Shown in pieces: positions 7,160 to 17,002 of a stretch of DNA of 52,580 bases. This stretch comes from Denitrovibrio sp. (lineage in GTDB: Bacteria; Chrysiogenota; Deferribacteres; Deferribacterales; Geovibrionaceae). A model generated the notes under the pieces. The model saw only the letters and a list, made by a program, of their open reading frames with translations, was not told the origin of the DNA and did no database searches. How positions within the stretch are numbered: position 1 is the first letter of the stretch; each line of letters opens with the position of its first letter. The stretch is from contig PKTM01000001.1 of NCBI GenBank assembly GCA_002869145.1, positions 1-52,580 on the forward strand, given 5' to 3'. A program made the translations under genes and the position numbers.

Positions 7160-8544
7160 GCGCGGCAGTAGAAATCATCAACGATTACGATGCTGCAAAG
7201 TACATTGCATCAACATACTTCGATGATCCTGTTGGATATATGCGTGACATTATCGGCGCGGATCCTGATGAGTGGCAGATAGAGGGATTAAATTCTATAG
7301 CGAATAATCCTAGAACAGCCGTCAAGTCAGGTCACGGTGTAGGTAAGACATGCTTATCGTCTAGCACTGTTAAGTGGTTTATGGCTACAAGGCCAAACCC
7401 TCAGATTATAGTTACAGCAAACACCAAGAATCAGCTCGATACAAAGACATGGAGAGAGCTATCAAAGTGGAATCAAGTATCTCTTGACGGAAATTTCTAC
7501 AAGCATACAGCTACAAGGTTTTTCTTAAAAGACTCACCAGAAACATCATTCGCATCATCTATCCCCTGGTCGGAAAACAACTCGGAAGCATTCGCAGGAA
7601 CACACGAAGAATATGTTCTCATGCTCTTCGATGAGGCCAGCGCGATTGCAGACATTATTTGGGATGTTGCAGAGGGAGCAATGACTACTCCTGGGGCCAA
7701 GTGGTTAGCACTCGGAAACCCTACCAGAAACAGCGGTAAATTCCATTCGTGTTTCAATTCTATGCGACATCGTTGGAATTGCATAACAGTCGATTCTCGT
7801 ACCGCAAAAATGGCAGACAAAGCCATTATAGACCAGTGGATCGAGGATTACGGTGAAGACAGTGACTTCGTAAGAGTCCGTGTGAAGGGCGAATTACCAC
7901 GCGCAGGATCAAACCAGCTTATACCTACAGACGTTGTGGAGAAGGCAATACGTCGCGTCCTCATTAAAGCAAGATATGAACAGAACCATTTTAGAATTGG
8001 TGTTGACGTAGCTCGTTTTGGTGACGACAGATCCGTTATTATTCGCAGACGCGGAAACAAGGTTTATGAGCCTATCGTATTTCGTGGCCTGGATACTATG
8101 GAACTGGCCTCAAAGGTTGTCGAGGAATACAGAAATATTCCTGCAGAAGCAATCTTTGTGGACGGTGTAGGCATAGGTGCAGGTGTCATAGATCGTTTAA
8201 GACAGCTCGGACTTCCTGCAGTAGATGTACAGGCCGGAGCTGCTGCCAAAGATTCCACTAAATATTCAAACAAAAGATCTGAGATATGGGGCCGCATGGC
8301 TGATTGGTTCAAGACCAGCGAACCCGACATACCAGATCATCCAGAACTATACACAGACTTGATATCCCCTGAATACGGATACAACGCTCAGATGCGGATT
8401 CAGCTTGAAAAGAAAGACGACATGAAGCGCAGAGGCCTTGCATCGCCGGATATAGGCGACGCTCTCGCGCTTACCTTTGAGGACAACATAATCATCAAAG
8501 GATCTGCATCTCGTCGCAACAAAACCATAAGGAAATTTGCATGA
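7156..8544 (+). CDS. terL: terminase large subunit
   Basis: 462 aa, usual for the family. An ATPase domain comes first: Walker A KSGHGVGKT at about residues 57-65, Walker B VLMLFDEA at about 154-161, and a coupling motif ALGNPTRNSGKFH. A C-terminal RNase H-like nuclease follows, beginning RIGVDVARFGDDRSV near residue 280, with further acidic residues in IFVDGVGIGAGVID and the closing SPDIGDALALTFED. It cuts concatemers and drives DNA into the procapsid through the portal. Start and stop overlap both neighbours by ATGA junctions. Confidence 0.95.
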   Translation: MSAAVEIINDYDAAKYIASTYFDDPVGYMRDIIGADPDEWQIEGLNSIANNPRTAVKSGHGVGKTCLSSSTVKWFMATRPNPQIIVTANTKNQLDTKTWRELSKWNQVSLDGNFYKHTATRFFLKDSPETSFASSIPWSENNSEAFAGTHEEYVLMLFDEASAIADIIWDVAEGAMTTPGAKWLALGNPTRNSGKFHSCFNSMRHRWNCITVDSRTAKMADKAIIDQWIEDYGEDSDFVRVRVKGELPRAGSNQLIPTDVVEKAIRRVLIKARYEQNHFRIGVDVARFGDDRSVIIRRRGNKVYEPIVFRGLDTMELASKVVEEYRNIPAEAIFVDGVGIGAGVIDRLRQLGLPAVDVQAGAAAKDSTKYSNKRSEIWGRMADWFKTSEPDIPDHPELYTDLISPEYGYNAQMRIQLEKKDDMKRRGLASPDIGDALALTFEDNIIIKGSASRRNKTIRKFA

Positions 8545-10616
8545 GAGATTATACAGAGAACAATGATACTGGTGTTGGTATCGGCGATTCAGTTGGTGTT
8601 GTAGTTATCGGAGAGGAATAGCTTCGTAGACGCGAGAAAGCGACACAGGAAGCTAATCAAGCTTTTCAGAATATACCATATATCACACAGCTTGCAGCGC
8701 ATATCCGCAGATGTTGGGAAGATGCCAAGAACGCAAGAACAACACTCGATCAGCGGCTTAGTAAATGCAAGCAGCAGAGAGATGGACAATACTCACCTGA
8801 GAAACTTGCACTCATAGAGCAGCGCGGCGGTACAGCAATTTACATGATGCTGACAGAAGAGAAGTGCGCGGCTGCAGAAGGCTGGATCGAAGACCTTCTT
8901 TTTAACCAGGGAAATAAACCATATGACGTTAAAGCAACCGTCATTCCTGATATACATCCAAAACAAATAGAGGCTGTCAGACAGTCTACATTCGGCATTA
9001 TGCGCAATGAGCTAATGGCTGGAGTAGTCTCACCTCAAGAAGTTAATCAAGCGGCTGAACAGCTCATAGACGAGCTTAAAGAGCGTTTCAAGCAGTTTGC
9101 AGATGAGCAGATAGAGTTACTTAAAGATGAGCTTGAAGATCATATCGTTGAATCGAATTGGAAACCAGCGATTCTTGAATTTATTCAGGATTTCTGTACT
9201 TACCCGGTCGCATACCTGAAAGGCCCTTACGTCACATTAGATAAAAAGATCAAGTGGGGGTACGGCGGTGTACCTACTATTGAAGAAAACCTCCAGTTTG
9301 CTTTTGATCGCGTATCCCCATTTGACATCTATTTCCAGCCAGGATCATCAAGACTTGACGAAGGCTACACTATTGAACGTCACAGGCTCACTCGTGAAGA
9401 GATATACAGCTTTATTGGACTAGAAGGCTTTAATGAAGATGCTCTCAGGTCTGTACTCAGAGAGTATGAGTCCGGGCTGCTTACTGATTGGCTGTTTGAT
9501 ATTGAAAAATATGAGCGTCGCGGAATAGATAGCGGCGACAATGTTATTGGTGCAACAAATGAGCTTAAGAACGAGATCCAGGCGATCCAGTTTTGGGGGC
9601 CGGTACAGGGATCAAAGCTTATTGATTGGGGCATCGAAGAAGAAATAGACGACGAATTAAAAGACTATCACATAGAGGCATGGCTGATAGGCAGCTATGT
9701 CATTAAAGCTATCATCAATACAGATCCACTCGGACGCGCACCTTATCACTCATCATGTTTCAGGAAGAGAAACGGCAGCATACCAGGAATAGCACTACCT
9801 GAGATCCTTAATGATGCGCAGGACGCTTGCAACGCTGCAGCGCGCAACATGGTTGATAACATGTCAATCGCCTCCGGCCCTCAAGTTGGAGTTGATACGA
9901 ACAGCATACCACCGGGTGAAGATGTCACAAACATCTACCCCTGGAAAGTATGGGAGTTTGAAGATACAGGAGGGAAGACTCCTTTATGGTTCTTCCAGCC
10001 TAACAGCATGGTTAACGATCTCATGAAGGTATACGAGTTCTTTAGCCTGGAAGCAGACAACAAGTCAGGTATCCCGAAGTATTCATATGGGCAAGGCAGC
10101 CAATCAGGTGCGCTCTCAACAGCTACAGGCTTCTCTATGATGATGAACAACGTCACTAAAGGGGTACGCAAGCTAATCACCACTATCGACGGCGACATCA
10201 TAGAAAAATCAATCCCTATGCTTTATGAAAAGCTCTTGTTCGCCGGTATGCTCGAATATAAAGGCGACATCAAAATCATAGCAACAGGATCAGGATCCAT
10301 ACTTCTTAAAGAGCAAGCTCAGATGAGAAGAAACGAGTTCCTGCAGGTAATCAACTCTAATCCAATCTTTATAAACCTTATCGGCGAGGCCGGTCTTGCT
10401 GAGATCCTTCGTAAGATCGCTCACGGCCTAGATATCGACATAGAGCGTTTCATACCAGACGCGAATGAACTCAAAGCAAAACAGCAAATGATGATGCAAA
10501 TACAGGCCGCTCAAGCTGCACAGATGCAACAGCAAGGCGGACAACAACAAATACCATCACGCGAGGGTAACGCTGCAGGACAGCCAGCCTCCGGTGGTGA
10601 TGTGAGCATGTACTAA
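8541..10616 (+). CDS. portal protein, interrupted by an in-frame TAG
   Basis: Reading from ATG 8541 (overlapping the terL stop) gives 26 codons, then TAG at 8619-8621, then an uninterrupted frame to 10616, 691 aa in all. The segment after the stop (LRRREKATQEANQAFQNIPY) is plainly coding and in frame. The next ATG is only at 8844, which would lose about 100 residues. The body has portal features: DFCTYPVAYLKGPYVTLD, FDRVSPFDIYFQPGSSRLDE, GIALPEILNDAQDACNAAARN, ATGFSMMMNNVTKGVRK and a Gln-rich C-terminus. Portals of this family form the dodecameric DNA gate at one capsid vertex. CAG to TAG is the simplest origin of the stop. Production needs suppression; otherwise this copy is defective. Confidence 0.85.
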
Positions 10617-10864
10617 TGAAACTTACGAACGAAGAATATGCGGTTTTAAACCAGCTCAGAACGCAGGTTCCAGCTTTCGCCAACATGGTGACAAGACTCC
10701 TGGAAGTAGACGTTACAGAGCTGATCAAGGAAGGAGATCCAGAGAAAATCAGGATCTTGCAGGGCCGCACACGAACATTGGGAGAGTTACTTAGCGAGAT
10801 CAACAGATCTGGCGAGGTTTTAAACAAAATAAGAACACAACAAGAACACCAGCGCAATAAATGA
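10616..10864 (+). CDS. hypothetical protein between portal and scaffold
   Basis: An 82-aa, almost wholly helical protein (LNQLRTQVPAFANMVTRLLE, then GRTRTLGELLSEINRSGEV). It starts in the last base of the portal stop. A gene of this size and position is common between portal and scaffold, but no function is recognisable. Confidence 0.65.
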   Translation: MKLTNEEYAVLNQLRTQVPAFANMVTRLLEVDVTELIKEGDPEKIRILQGRTRTLGELLSEINRSGEVLNKIRTQQEHQRNK

Positions 10865-10888
10865 CGCTGGCTCAAGGAGTTGTAACAA

Positions 10889-11878
10889 ATGTCAGGATTA
10901 CAATCAGCCGTTGAAAACATGGAAAGAGAAATCGACTCCATGCTCAATGCGAACAGCAAAAAAGATTCCTCACTAAACGACGATCAGGACGCTGGAGAGT
11001 CGCAGGGAGAAGGCAACGGCGCAGAATTAAAAGCAGCCGACGCAGGAGTAGAGGTAGAGAAAGATTCCGTTAAAAAGGAAGACGATACTATACCAGGTCA
11101 AAACAACGAAGATGATCCAGATGAAGACACATGGAAGCACAAATACAACGTGCTTCAGGGGAAGTATGAGGCGGAAGTTCCTCGGCTAAGTGCCGAACTT
11201 AAAACGCTTAAGAGGCAGTTCAATGAGCTGCATAGCGTAAATCAGGAGCTTACTGCAAAGCTTGAAGCAAAGCCTGAGATAGAACTTAACCCGGAAGAAT
11301 ACGGCGAATACGGCGACGAGATGAAAAAACTCGCGCAGTACACTGTAGACCAGGCAAAGACTATCGCAGCTCTTAATGCAAAGCTTGAAAATACTTCAAG
11401 ACAGGTGTCGCAAAGCTCTGAGGCAACAAAACAGCAAAATACGACTTATATGCTTTCACAGCTTAAAGCTGTTGTTCCTGATTGGGAAACGATTAATGAC
11501 TCGCAAGAGTTTAAATCTTGGCTTGCAGAAGTCAATCCATATACCAGGGCGCAAAGGCAAGTCAGTATCAACGCTGCTGTTGATGAGTACGATCATGAGG
11601 CATTGATCCTCATTTTCAAAGACTACATGAAAGAGAAAGGATTATCAGATGAAAAGGCTAATCAGGAAGCTGATTCAAGACGCAAAAATCTTGAGAAGCA
11701 GATTCAGCCTAAGAAAAGACCTGGTGACGCTCCAACGACTGAGAAGATTTTTACAACCTCTGAGATTGACAAGTTTTATACCGAGTCAGCTCAGGGAAAA
11801 TACACAGATGAAGAGTTTGAAAAGCTTAACGCAGAGATCAATAAGGCCGTCACAGACGGTAGGATCCGCAAAGGTTAA
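10889..11878 (+). CDS. scaffolding protein
   Basis: A 329-aa, highly charged protein. It has an acidic, low-complexity N-terminal third, a coiled coil around residues 85-130 (KYNVLQGKYEAEVPRLSAEL onward), and a short C-terminal module LNAEINKAVTDGRIRKG ending in basic residues, as expected for coat-binding by scaffolds. The position directly upstream of the coat gene supports the role: it guides procapsid assembly and leaves before maturation. Clear AAGGAG ribosome binding site. Confidence 0.8.
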   Translation: MSGLQSAVENMEREIDSMLNANSKKDSSLNDDQDAGESQGEGNGAELKAADAGVEVEKDSVKKEDDTIPGQNNEDDPDEDTWKHKYNVLQGKYEAEVPRLSAELKTLKRQFNELHSVNQELTAKLEAKPEIELNPEEYGEYGDEMKKLAQYTVDQAKTIAALNAKLENTSRQVSQSSEATKQQNTTYMLSQLKAVVPDWETINDSQEFKSWLAEVNPYTRAQRQVSINAAVDEYDHEALILIFKDYMKEKGLSDEKANQEADSRRKNLEKQIQPKKRPGDAPTTEKIFTTSEIDKFYTESAQGKYTDEEFEKLNAEINKAVTDGRIRKG

Positions 11879-11951
11879 TAATACTCTTTAGCTATGCTGT
11901 AGATCCTTTTGAGCGGTTCGGAAGATTTGAACAAAATCGGAGGAACCCTAA

Positions 11952-12893
11952 ATGGGAGTAGCAGTAGATTCAGGGCTTACAGCTCTTAGCAATAACTATA
12001 TACCGCAGATTTACGCGGGGAAACTTCTTGTAAAGTTTTACCGTTCATCTGTTTTCGGTGCAATCGCCTCCACCGAGTACGAAGGCGAAATTAAAAAGTA
12101 CGGCGACAAAGTGATCATCAGGACAACTCCTGATATCACAATCAGAGACTACACAATCGGCGCAGGTATCACATCCGAGAGACTTGAGCCAGGTAAAGTA
12201 GAACTCGACATCGACAATGCTAAATACTTCAACTTTGGAATGAACATCGTTGAAGAAAAGCAGATGGATGTAAACGCCGTAGAGAAATGGTCTGCAGACG
12301 GCGCAGAGCAGATGAAAAACGCAATCGACGTATCTATTCTCGCGAATATTTACGCTGATGTTGCAGCTGCTAACAAAGGCGCAACTGCTGGAGCTATCTC
12401 AGCAAACATCAATCTCGGTACAACCGCAGCTGATGGATCAAACGCAGTAGCAATTACAAAGGCAAACGTAATAGACAAAATCGTTGAATGCGGCCAGATC
12501 CTTGACGAGCAGGATGTTCCAGATACAGGCAGATGGATTGTAATCCCTGCTTGGATGGCTACAAAGCTTAAGACTTCTGACCTTAAAGACGCTTCTATCA
12601 CTGGTGACGGAAAGTCTCCTCTTAGAAACTGTCGCATCGGTATGATCGACAGATTCGAGGTCTTCGTGTCTAACAACGTAGCTAAGACTACAGAGACAGC
12701 AGTTGCATGTTTCAACGTAGTTTTCGGCGTGAAGCAGGGCCTTCTTTTAGCTTCTCAGTTTACTGAGAGCAGAATGGTTGACGATCCTAAAGAGTTCCAG
12801 AAACTCATCCAGGGTCTGCAGGTATACGGATATAAGGTTGCAAAACCTGATTCTCTCGGCCTTCTGTACTGCAAGTACGGTACTGAAGCATAA
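11952..12893 (+). CDS. major coat protein
   Basis: A 313-aa protein, strong CGGAGGA site upstream, in the canonical place after the scaffold. KLLVKFYRSSVFGAIASTEYEGEIKKYGDKVIIR at the start and LDIDNAKYFNFGMNIVEEKQM are typical of HK97-fold coat proteins of the P22 gp5-like group. An Ala/Gly-rich segment around residues 135-160 may be the insertion or E-loop region. It would be the most abundant virion protein, consistent with its own terminator just downstream. Confidence 0.85.
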   Translation: MGVAVDSGLTALSNNYIPQIYAGKLLVKFYRSSVFGAIASTEYEGEIKKYGDKVIIRTTPDITIRDYTIGAGITSERLEPGKVELDIDNAKYFNFGMNIVEEKQMDVNAVEKWSADGAEQMKNAIDVSILANIYADVAAANKGATAGAISANINLGTTAADGSNAVAITKANVIDKIVECGQILDEQDVPDTGRWIVIPAWMATKLKTSDLKDASITGDGKSPLRNCRIGMIDRFEVFVSNNVAKTTETAVACFNVVFGVKQGLLLASQFTESRMVDDPKEFQKLIQGLQVYGYKVAKPDSLGLLYCKYGTEA

Positions 12894-12905
12894 GAACCAA
12901 TAATA

Positions 12906-12941
12906 ACGGGAGCGGGTGTTTAGCGTCCGCTCCTGTTTTTT
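12906..12941 (+). terminator. intrinsic terminator after the coat gene
   Basis: ACGGGAGCGG (12906-12915) pairs with CCGCTCCTGT (12927-12936) through one G-U pair. The loop is 11 nt, and six T residues (12936-12941) overlap and follow the stem base. It would limit read-through from the strongly expressed coat gene. Confidence 0.85.
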
Positions 12942-12962
12942 AAATCACTGGAGGTAAGTGAA

Positions 12963-13310
12963 ATGGCTGAAACGAGATACTTAAGAAAAAGAGGAACAAA
13001 CGAGATCTTCGTCTGGACTCCTACTTTGGAAAAACGAACAGACATGGTTGAGGTAAAGGATCCATTCGGTAAGTGCGTTGAAGTCGAAGAGACTGTAGAA
13101 ACAGCAGCACCTGCGGACAATACCCCTGAAAAAGAAGTAAAAGACTCTACTGTTGTTACCGGGACAGCTCTTCCAGCAGCAGAAGTCTTAGAAACTCTCA
13201 CAAACGCAGAACTTAAAACTATTCTGGATCCGTTTGTAGAGACAAAAAACCTGAAAAACAAGGCTGCACTTCTCAATGCTGCTGAATCAGTAAGAGAACA
13301 GCTTAAATAA
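12963..13310 (+). CDS. hypothetical head protein
   Basis: A 115-aa protein. The N-terminus ETRYLRKRGTNEIFVWTPTLEKR is a pattern seen in small proteins encoded after podoviral coat genes. A Thr/Val/Ala-rich acidic linker follows, then a C-terminal helical LETLTNAELKTILDPF segment resembling small three-helix Rho-N-like modules. Possibly a head fibre or minor head component. GGAGGT lies upstream. Confidence 0.6.
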   Translation: MAETRYLRKRGTNEIFVWTPTLEKRTDMVEVKDPFGKCVEVEETVETAAPADNTPEKEVKDSTVVTGTALPAAEVLETLTNAELKTILDPFVETKNLKNKAALLNAAESVREQLK

Positions 13311-13326
13311 TACGAGGTAAAGACAG

Positions 13327-13983
13327 ATGCAAGCGCAAGATATTATAACAAAAGTACAAGGCATTTTGCTTGATTCAAGCGGTGATCGCTGGCTTGATAC
13401 TGAGCTTCTAGGATACCTTAATATGGCTATCAAGCAGACTATCATATTGAAGCCTGATGCAAGCACAAAAACCGAAGCAGTACAGCTTGTATCTGGAACA
13501 AGACAGTCTTTGCCGGCAACAGGATATCAGCTCATAGATGTTATCCGTAACATGGGAGCTGATGGAAATACACCAGGCAGGATAGTTAGACTTCTTAGGC
13601 GACAAACTCTCGATAACAGTGATCCTGATTGGCACACAACAGAAAATGCTGTTGTGCAGCATTACACATATGATGAGCGTGAACCTAGAAACTTTTATGT
13701 TTACCCTGGCCAACCAGCAACACCATCATATGTAGAACTTGGATACTCATACTTTCCTGCAGAGCTTACAGCTACTACAGATAGTGTTCCTCTTGGTGCT
13801 GAATATGAGGGCTGCTTGCTGGATTATATGCTTGCAAGAGCGTTTATGAAAGACGCAGACAATCCTTCATACCAGCAGAGAGCTATTACACATATCAACT
13901 CTTTTACTCAGGCTCTTGGAGCGCAGGATAAGGTTGAGCAGATCAATAGTCCTAACATCATAGAAAGGACAATCGGAGCATAA
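13327..13983 (+). CDS. head-tail adaptor protein (DUF6682-like)
   Basis: A 218-aa protein. The N-terminal ILLDSSGDRWLDTELLGYLN and NPSYQQRAITHINSFTQALG are typical of the phage adaptor that sits below the portal. It has a beta-rich centre with RNFYVYPGQPATPSYVELGY. Placement between coat and tail genes fits a connector that closes the portal after packaging (role like P22 gp4 or T7 gp11). Family name is recalled, not checked. Confidence 0.7.
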   Translation: MQAQDIITKVQGILLDSSGDRWLDTELLGYLNMAIKQTIILKPDASTKTEAVQLVSGTRQSLPATGYQLIDVIRNMGADGNTPGRIVRLLRRQTLDNSDPDWHTTENAVVQHYTYDEREPRNFYVYPGQPATPSYVELGYSYFPAELTATTDSVPLGAEYEGCLLDYMLARAFMKDADNPSYQQRAITHINSFTQALGAQDKVEQINSPNIIERTIGA

Positions 13984-13985
13984 CA

Positions 13986-14552
13986 GTGATAGATTTAACA
14001 ACGTACAGACCGGATATATACAACGAAGTAAACGGATGCTCTGACATTGCTATAGACCGTTCCGTTGTTGAAGCTGTCAAAACCTTCTGTCTTGATACAT
14101 GGATCTGGACAGATGAAATACTTATAAACGTCACGGCTGGCACAGATGAATATAGTCTTGCCAGCTCTGACGATACAGTTATTATCCATGCGATCAGAGA
14201 AGTGAAAGACGAAAACAACAGGTCATTTGCAGCATACGACTACTCAAGAACCAGTGAGACTATCACACTTGATTCAGTTCCTACTCAGGATTACACACTT
14301 AAATTTACTTGTGTTTACATTCCAAAGATAACAGCGACAGCGATCCCTGATTTCTTTGAAGAGTGGCGTGATGCAATAACCTTAAAAGCAAAACAAAAGC
14401 TTTATATGCAGCCTAATACAGCATGGTTTAACCCTGGTAATGCTCAAGCTATGGAGATCTTATATGTTCCATATAAAACAATAGCAAAGCGGCTGATCAG
14501 TAAAGGATACAATACGCGTCCGCATATGGTTAGTATGCCGCGTTTCATATGA
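13986..14552 (+). CDS. second head-tail connector/adaptor protein
   Basis: 188 aa from GTG at 13986, two bases after the previous stop. SVVEAVKTFCLDTWIWTDEILINVTAG and FFEEWRDAITLKAKQKLYMQPNTAWFNPG resemble the tail-adaptor proteins that pair with DUF6682-type connectors. It probably forms the second ring between portal and hub. Exact family not recognised. Confidence 0.65.
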   Translation: MIDLTTYRPDIYNEVNGCSDIAIDRSVVEAVKTFCLDTWIWTDEILINVTAGTDEYSLASSDDTVIIHAIREVKDENNRSFAAYDYSRTSETITLDSVPTQDYTLKFTCVYIPKITATAIPDFFEEWRDAITLKAKQKLYMQPNTAWFNPGNAQAMEILYVPYKTIAKRLISKGYNTRPHMVSMPRFI

Positions 14553-14566
14553 TGAGAGGGTAAAAC

Positions 14567-15796
14567 ATGGCAAAGAATACAGTTGTTGTAACCAGGGCCT
14601 ATGGTGACAGCGCAAAGAACGATAAGCTTAATACCGCAGAACACGACGCAAATATAAACAATCTTAAGGCGACGGCTGATGAGGCACACGATATAGCATC
14701 TGCGGCAGTTCCTAAAGTCACATCCACAGACAATGCTATTGTGCGGTTTGACGGCACAACAGGTGCGGTGAAGAACTCGGCTCATACAATTAGTGATTTA
14801 GGCGAGTTATACATTAATTGTGCAGGTGGCGATGCTATAACTATCGAAAAAACAACAACCGAGCCAACAGTAAGATTGAAAGGTGACGCAGATACCGACT
14901 TTGTAATAGGCATACAAGGCACTGAATTTGTAATTTCACCTAATGACGGTTTGGCTAAACTGCTTGTTATTAATCAAAACGGGGATATTGGCTGTGGCAT
15001 GTCGCCTAATTATAACTTACACCTGTTAGATACCACAGATGTAGGTATACAGTTAACGAAAGCCGGTGTTTTAGCATCAAGAATATCACAGAAATCGTCT
15101 GGTCTTGTTTTAGGCTGTGACACTGGAGACGGGGACTCTGATTCTTTTATTTTAGACTCAACAGGAAATCAGAGAGTTATTGGGGGCATAGACGCAGGGT
15201 TTAACGGAACGGATTTTGCGACTGCGGCTAAAGCTATTTCAGTATGGAATGGAGATGCAACAACTTATGTGCAGATTGTATCAAGAGATACAAATTCAAC
15301 TGCGTCAGTTTTTGAGCATACAGCTTTAGGGTCTGCTCGCTCAAAAATTCTTTCTAATGGAAGTTTTCAATCAGCGACAAATTCATATGGGGCTCTGTCC
15401 GATGAAAGACTCAAAGAGAATATAACAGACACGTCACCAAAACTTGATAAATTAATGCAAGTTAAGGTGCGTAATTTTAATTTTATAGGCGATGATCTAA
15501 AACAGCTTGGCGTTATCGCTCAGGAAATCGAGCAAGTGTTTCCATCTTTAGTTTACGAGACAGAAGACACTATAAAGACCGAAGTCAAAAAGACTCGTGA
15601 AGTCGGCGGGAAAATAGAAGAGTACACCGAAGTCGAAGAGCAAAAAACGGGTGAAACAACAAAGAATGTTAAATACTCCGTGCTCTATATGATGATGTTA
15701 AAAGGTATGCAAGAACAGCAAGAGATTATTAATGCACAAGAAGAGAGGCTGAAAAAACTTGAAGCTAGGCTTGACGCTCTTGAGGGTGGTGCTTAA
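14567..15796 (+). CDS. tail fibre with C-terminal S74 intramolecular chaperone
   Basis: A 409-aa protein. A short N-terminal helical attachment region is followed by a beta-rich shaft (VTSTDNAIVRFDGTTGAVKN, then repeated strands). From residue 278 the S74 chaperone begins with SDERLKENI. The Ser and the Lys five residues later are the known autocleavage dyad, followed by FIGDDLKQLGVIAQEIEQVFP. The last 30 residues are a coiled coil. In this family the chaperone trimerises the fibre and is then cut off. Host recognition is the expected role. It overlaps the next ATG by one base. Confidence 0.85.
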   Translation: MAKNTVVVTRAYGDSAKNDKLNTAEHDANINNLKATADEAHDIASAAVPKVTSTDNAIVRFDGTTGAVKNSAHTISDLGELYINCAGGDAITIEKTTTEPTVRLKGDADTDFVIGIQGTEFVISPNDGLAKLLVINQNGDIGCGMSPNYNLHLLDTTDVGIQLTKAGVLASRISQKSSGLVLGCDTGDGDSDSFILDSTGNQRVIGGIDAGFNGTDFATAAKAISVWNGDATTYVQIVSRDTNSTASVFEHTALGSARSKILSNGSFQSATNSYGALSDERLKENITDTSPKLDKLMQVKVRNFNFIGDDLKQLGVIAQEIEQVFPSLVYETEDTIKTEVKKTREVGGKIEEYTEVEEQKTGETTKNVKYSVLYMMMLKGMQEQQEIINAQEERLKKLEARLDALEGGA

Positions 15797-16104
15797 TGAA
15801 ACTCAGATTCGTATACGGGATACTGCCTGTATTAATATTCGCTATCAAGCGGAACATCCACATGGATGCTATGACTAAGTGGTTTATCATTCCATATATC
15901 ATCATAGAAGACGAGGATTACAACAATAAAGATCTACTCGTCCACGAACTTACCCATGCCAAGCAAATGTACAAAGGTCTAGTTCTCTTTTATTTCATAC
16001 GCAGATGGGCATCCCACAACTTCATACTCAAGTGTGAACGTGAAGCATATAAAGCTCAAGGGCTTTCAGATAAAGATATCAGTATGAAACTACTAAAATA
16101 TTAA
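15796..16104 (+). CDS. small membrane-associated zincin-like protein
   Basis: A 102-aa protein. It has a hydrophobic N-terminus (FVYGILPVLIFAI), a second hydrophobic stretch WFIIPYIIIED, then H50-E-L-T-H54-A-K-Q, and further on CEREAYKAQ, whose Glu could be the third zinc ligand. This is a minimal metallopeptidase layout. It lies between the fibre and the lysis genes, so action on envelope or virion proteins is possible. Substrate unknown. Confidence 0.6.
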   Translation: MKLRFVYGILPVLIFAIKRNIHMDAMTKWFIIPYIIIEDEDYNNKDLLVHELTHAKQMYKGLVLFYFIRRWASHNFILKCEREAYKAQGLSDKDISMKLLKY

Positions 16105-16115
16105 CGAGGACAATT

Positions 16116-16547
16116 ATGCCAGAGTCAATAGAGCGAATATCTGACAGAGTAAGCGATTTAGAAAGCAATATGGGCGAACTAATAACTCTAGTTAAAAAGA
16201 TTGAGCAAAGAGATGAAAAAAGAATAAGTGCTATATCTGAACTGCTTTCCGATCAGAAGGTTCAAACAGAGGTTATGAACGGTATTAAACGCTCAATCGA
16301 TGCGCTCGTAAGCTCACAGGAAGCGATATTCAAGGTCGGTCTGCCGATATGCGGTGTCAGAGGCGTACAGATAGAAAACATGGCAAGCAAAATAATAGAT
16401 ATGGAAAAAAAGCTTGAAGCAAACGAGAAGTCACACGGACACATTTACGGCTACATCAATAACCGTATTTATTGGATAGTCGGCGGAGCGTTTGCTATAG
16501 GCAGTGGTCTGCTTATCTATTTCCTCACACACGGGTGCGCGAAATGA
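16116..16547 (+). CDS. XhlA-like coiled-coil membrane protein (lysis cassette)
   Basis: A 143-aa protein. About 70 residues of coiled coil (ISDRVSDLESNMGELITLVKK onward) are followed by a C-terminal transmembrane helix (IYWIVGGAFAIGSGLLIYFLT) and a short basic tail. This resembles haemolysin XhlA-type proteins that accompany phage lysozymes and aid holin function. Its stop overlaps the lysozyme ATG (ATGA). Confidence 0.6.
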   Translation: MPESIERISDRVSDLESNMGELITLVKKIEQRDEKRISAISELLSDQKVQTEVMNGIKRSIDALVSSQEAIFKVGLPICGVRGVQIENMASKIIDMEKKLEANEKSHGHIYGYINNRIYWIVGGAFAIGSGLLIYFLTHGCAK

Positions 16548-17002
16548 TAAAGAAACTCAGAGATTTTATAATACTTAACGAAGGATTCAAGCTTAAACCA
16601 TACAGATGCACTGCTGGTAAAATGACTATCGGAGTGGGGTACAACTACGAAGATAGAGGATTTACCACAGAGGTACTTACAGCCATTCTTAATGAAGGCT
16701 TCACTGAGGCCCTAGCGTACTCTCTCCTTGAAGATGATATGGATATGTGTATCTCGGCATTGCGTGATACTTACGTTTGGTACAGCCAGCTTGATGAAGT
16801 CAGGATGATAGCTGTAACAGATATGTTTTACAATCTTGGTGCTGATAGGTTCAGCAGGTTTAAGAAAATGATAAAAGCTTTTGAAGAGAGAAACTACCAA
16901 GAGGCAGCAAACCAGGCTATTGATTCTGCTTGGTATCACCAGGTAGGAGATCGCAGTAAGCGTATTGTCTATATGATAAGAACAGGTAAGTGGGGTGAAT
17001 GA
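16544..17002 (+). CDS. endolysin, T4-type lysozyme (GH24)
   Basis: 152 aa with no signal peptide, so release would need a holin. The catalytic triad has the spacing of T4 lysozyme (Glu11, Asp20, Thr26): Glu13, Cys22, Thr28 in NEGFKLKPYRCTAGKMTIG. The Cys in place of Asp is a natural variant in GH24 endolysins. MFYNLGADRFSRF and a C-terminal RSKRIVYMIRTGKWGE complete the family pattern. It cleaves the MurNAc-GlcNAc bond of peptidoglycan. Confidence 0.92.
   Translation: MIKKLRDFIILNEGFKLKPYRCTAGKMTIGVGYNYEDRGFTTEVLTAILNEGFTEALAYSLLEDDMDMCISALRDTYVWYSQLDEVRMIAVTDMFYNLGADRFSRFKKMIKAFEERNYQEAANQAIDSAWYHQVGDRSKRIVYMIRTGKWGE

Noticed and set aside
16544..17002. Lysozyme inactivated by loss of the catalytic Asp
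   Set aside because: Cys at this place is a natural active variant in GH24 endolysins, and the Glu and Thr are intact.
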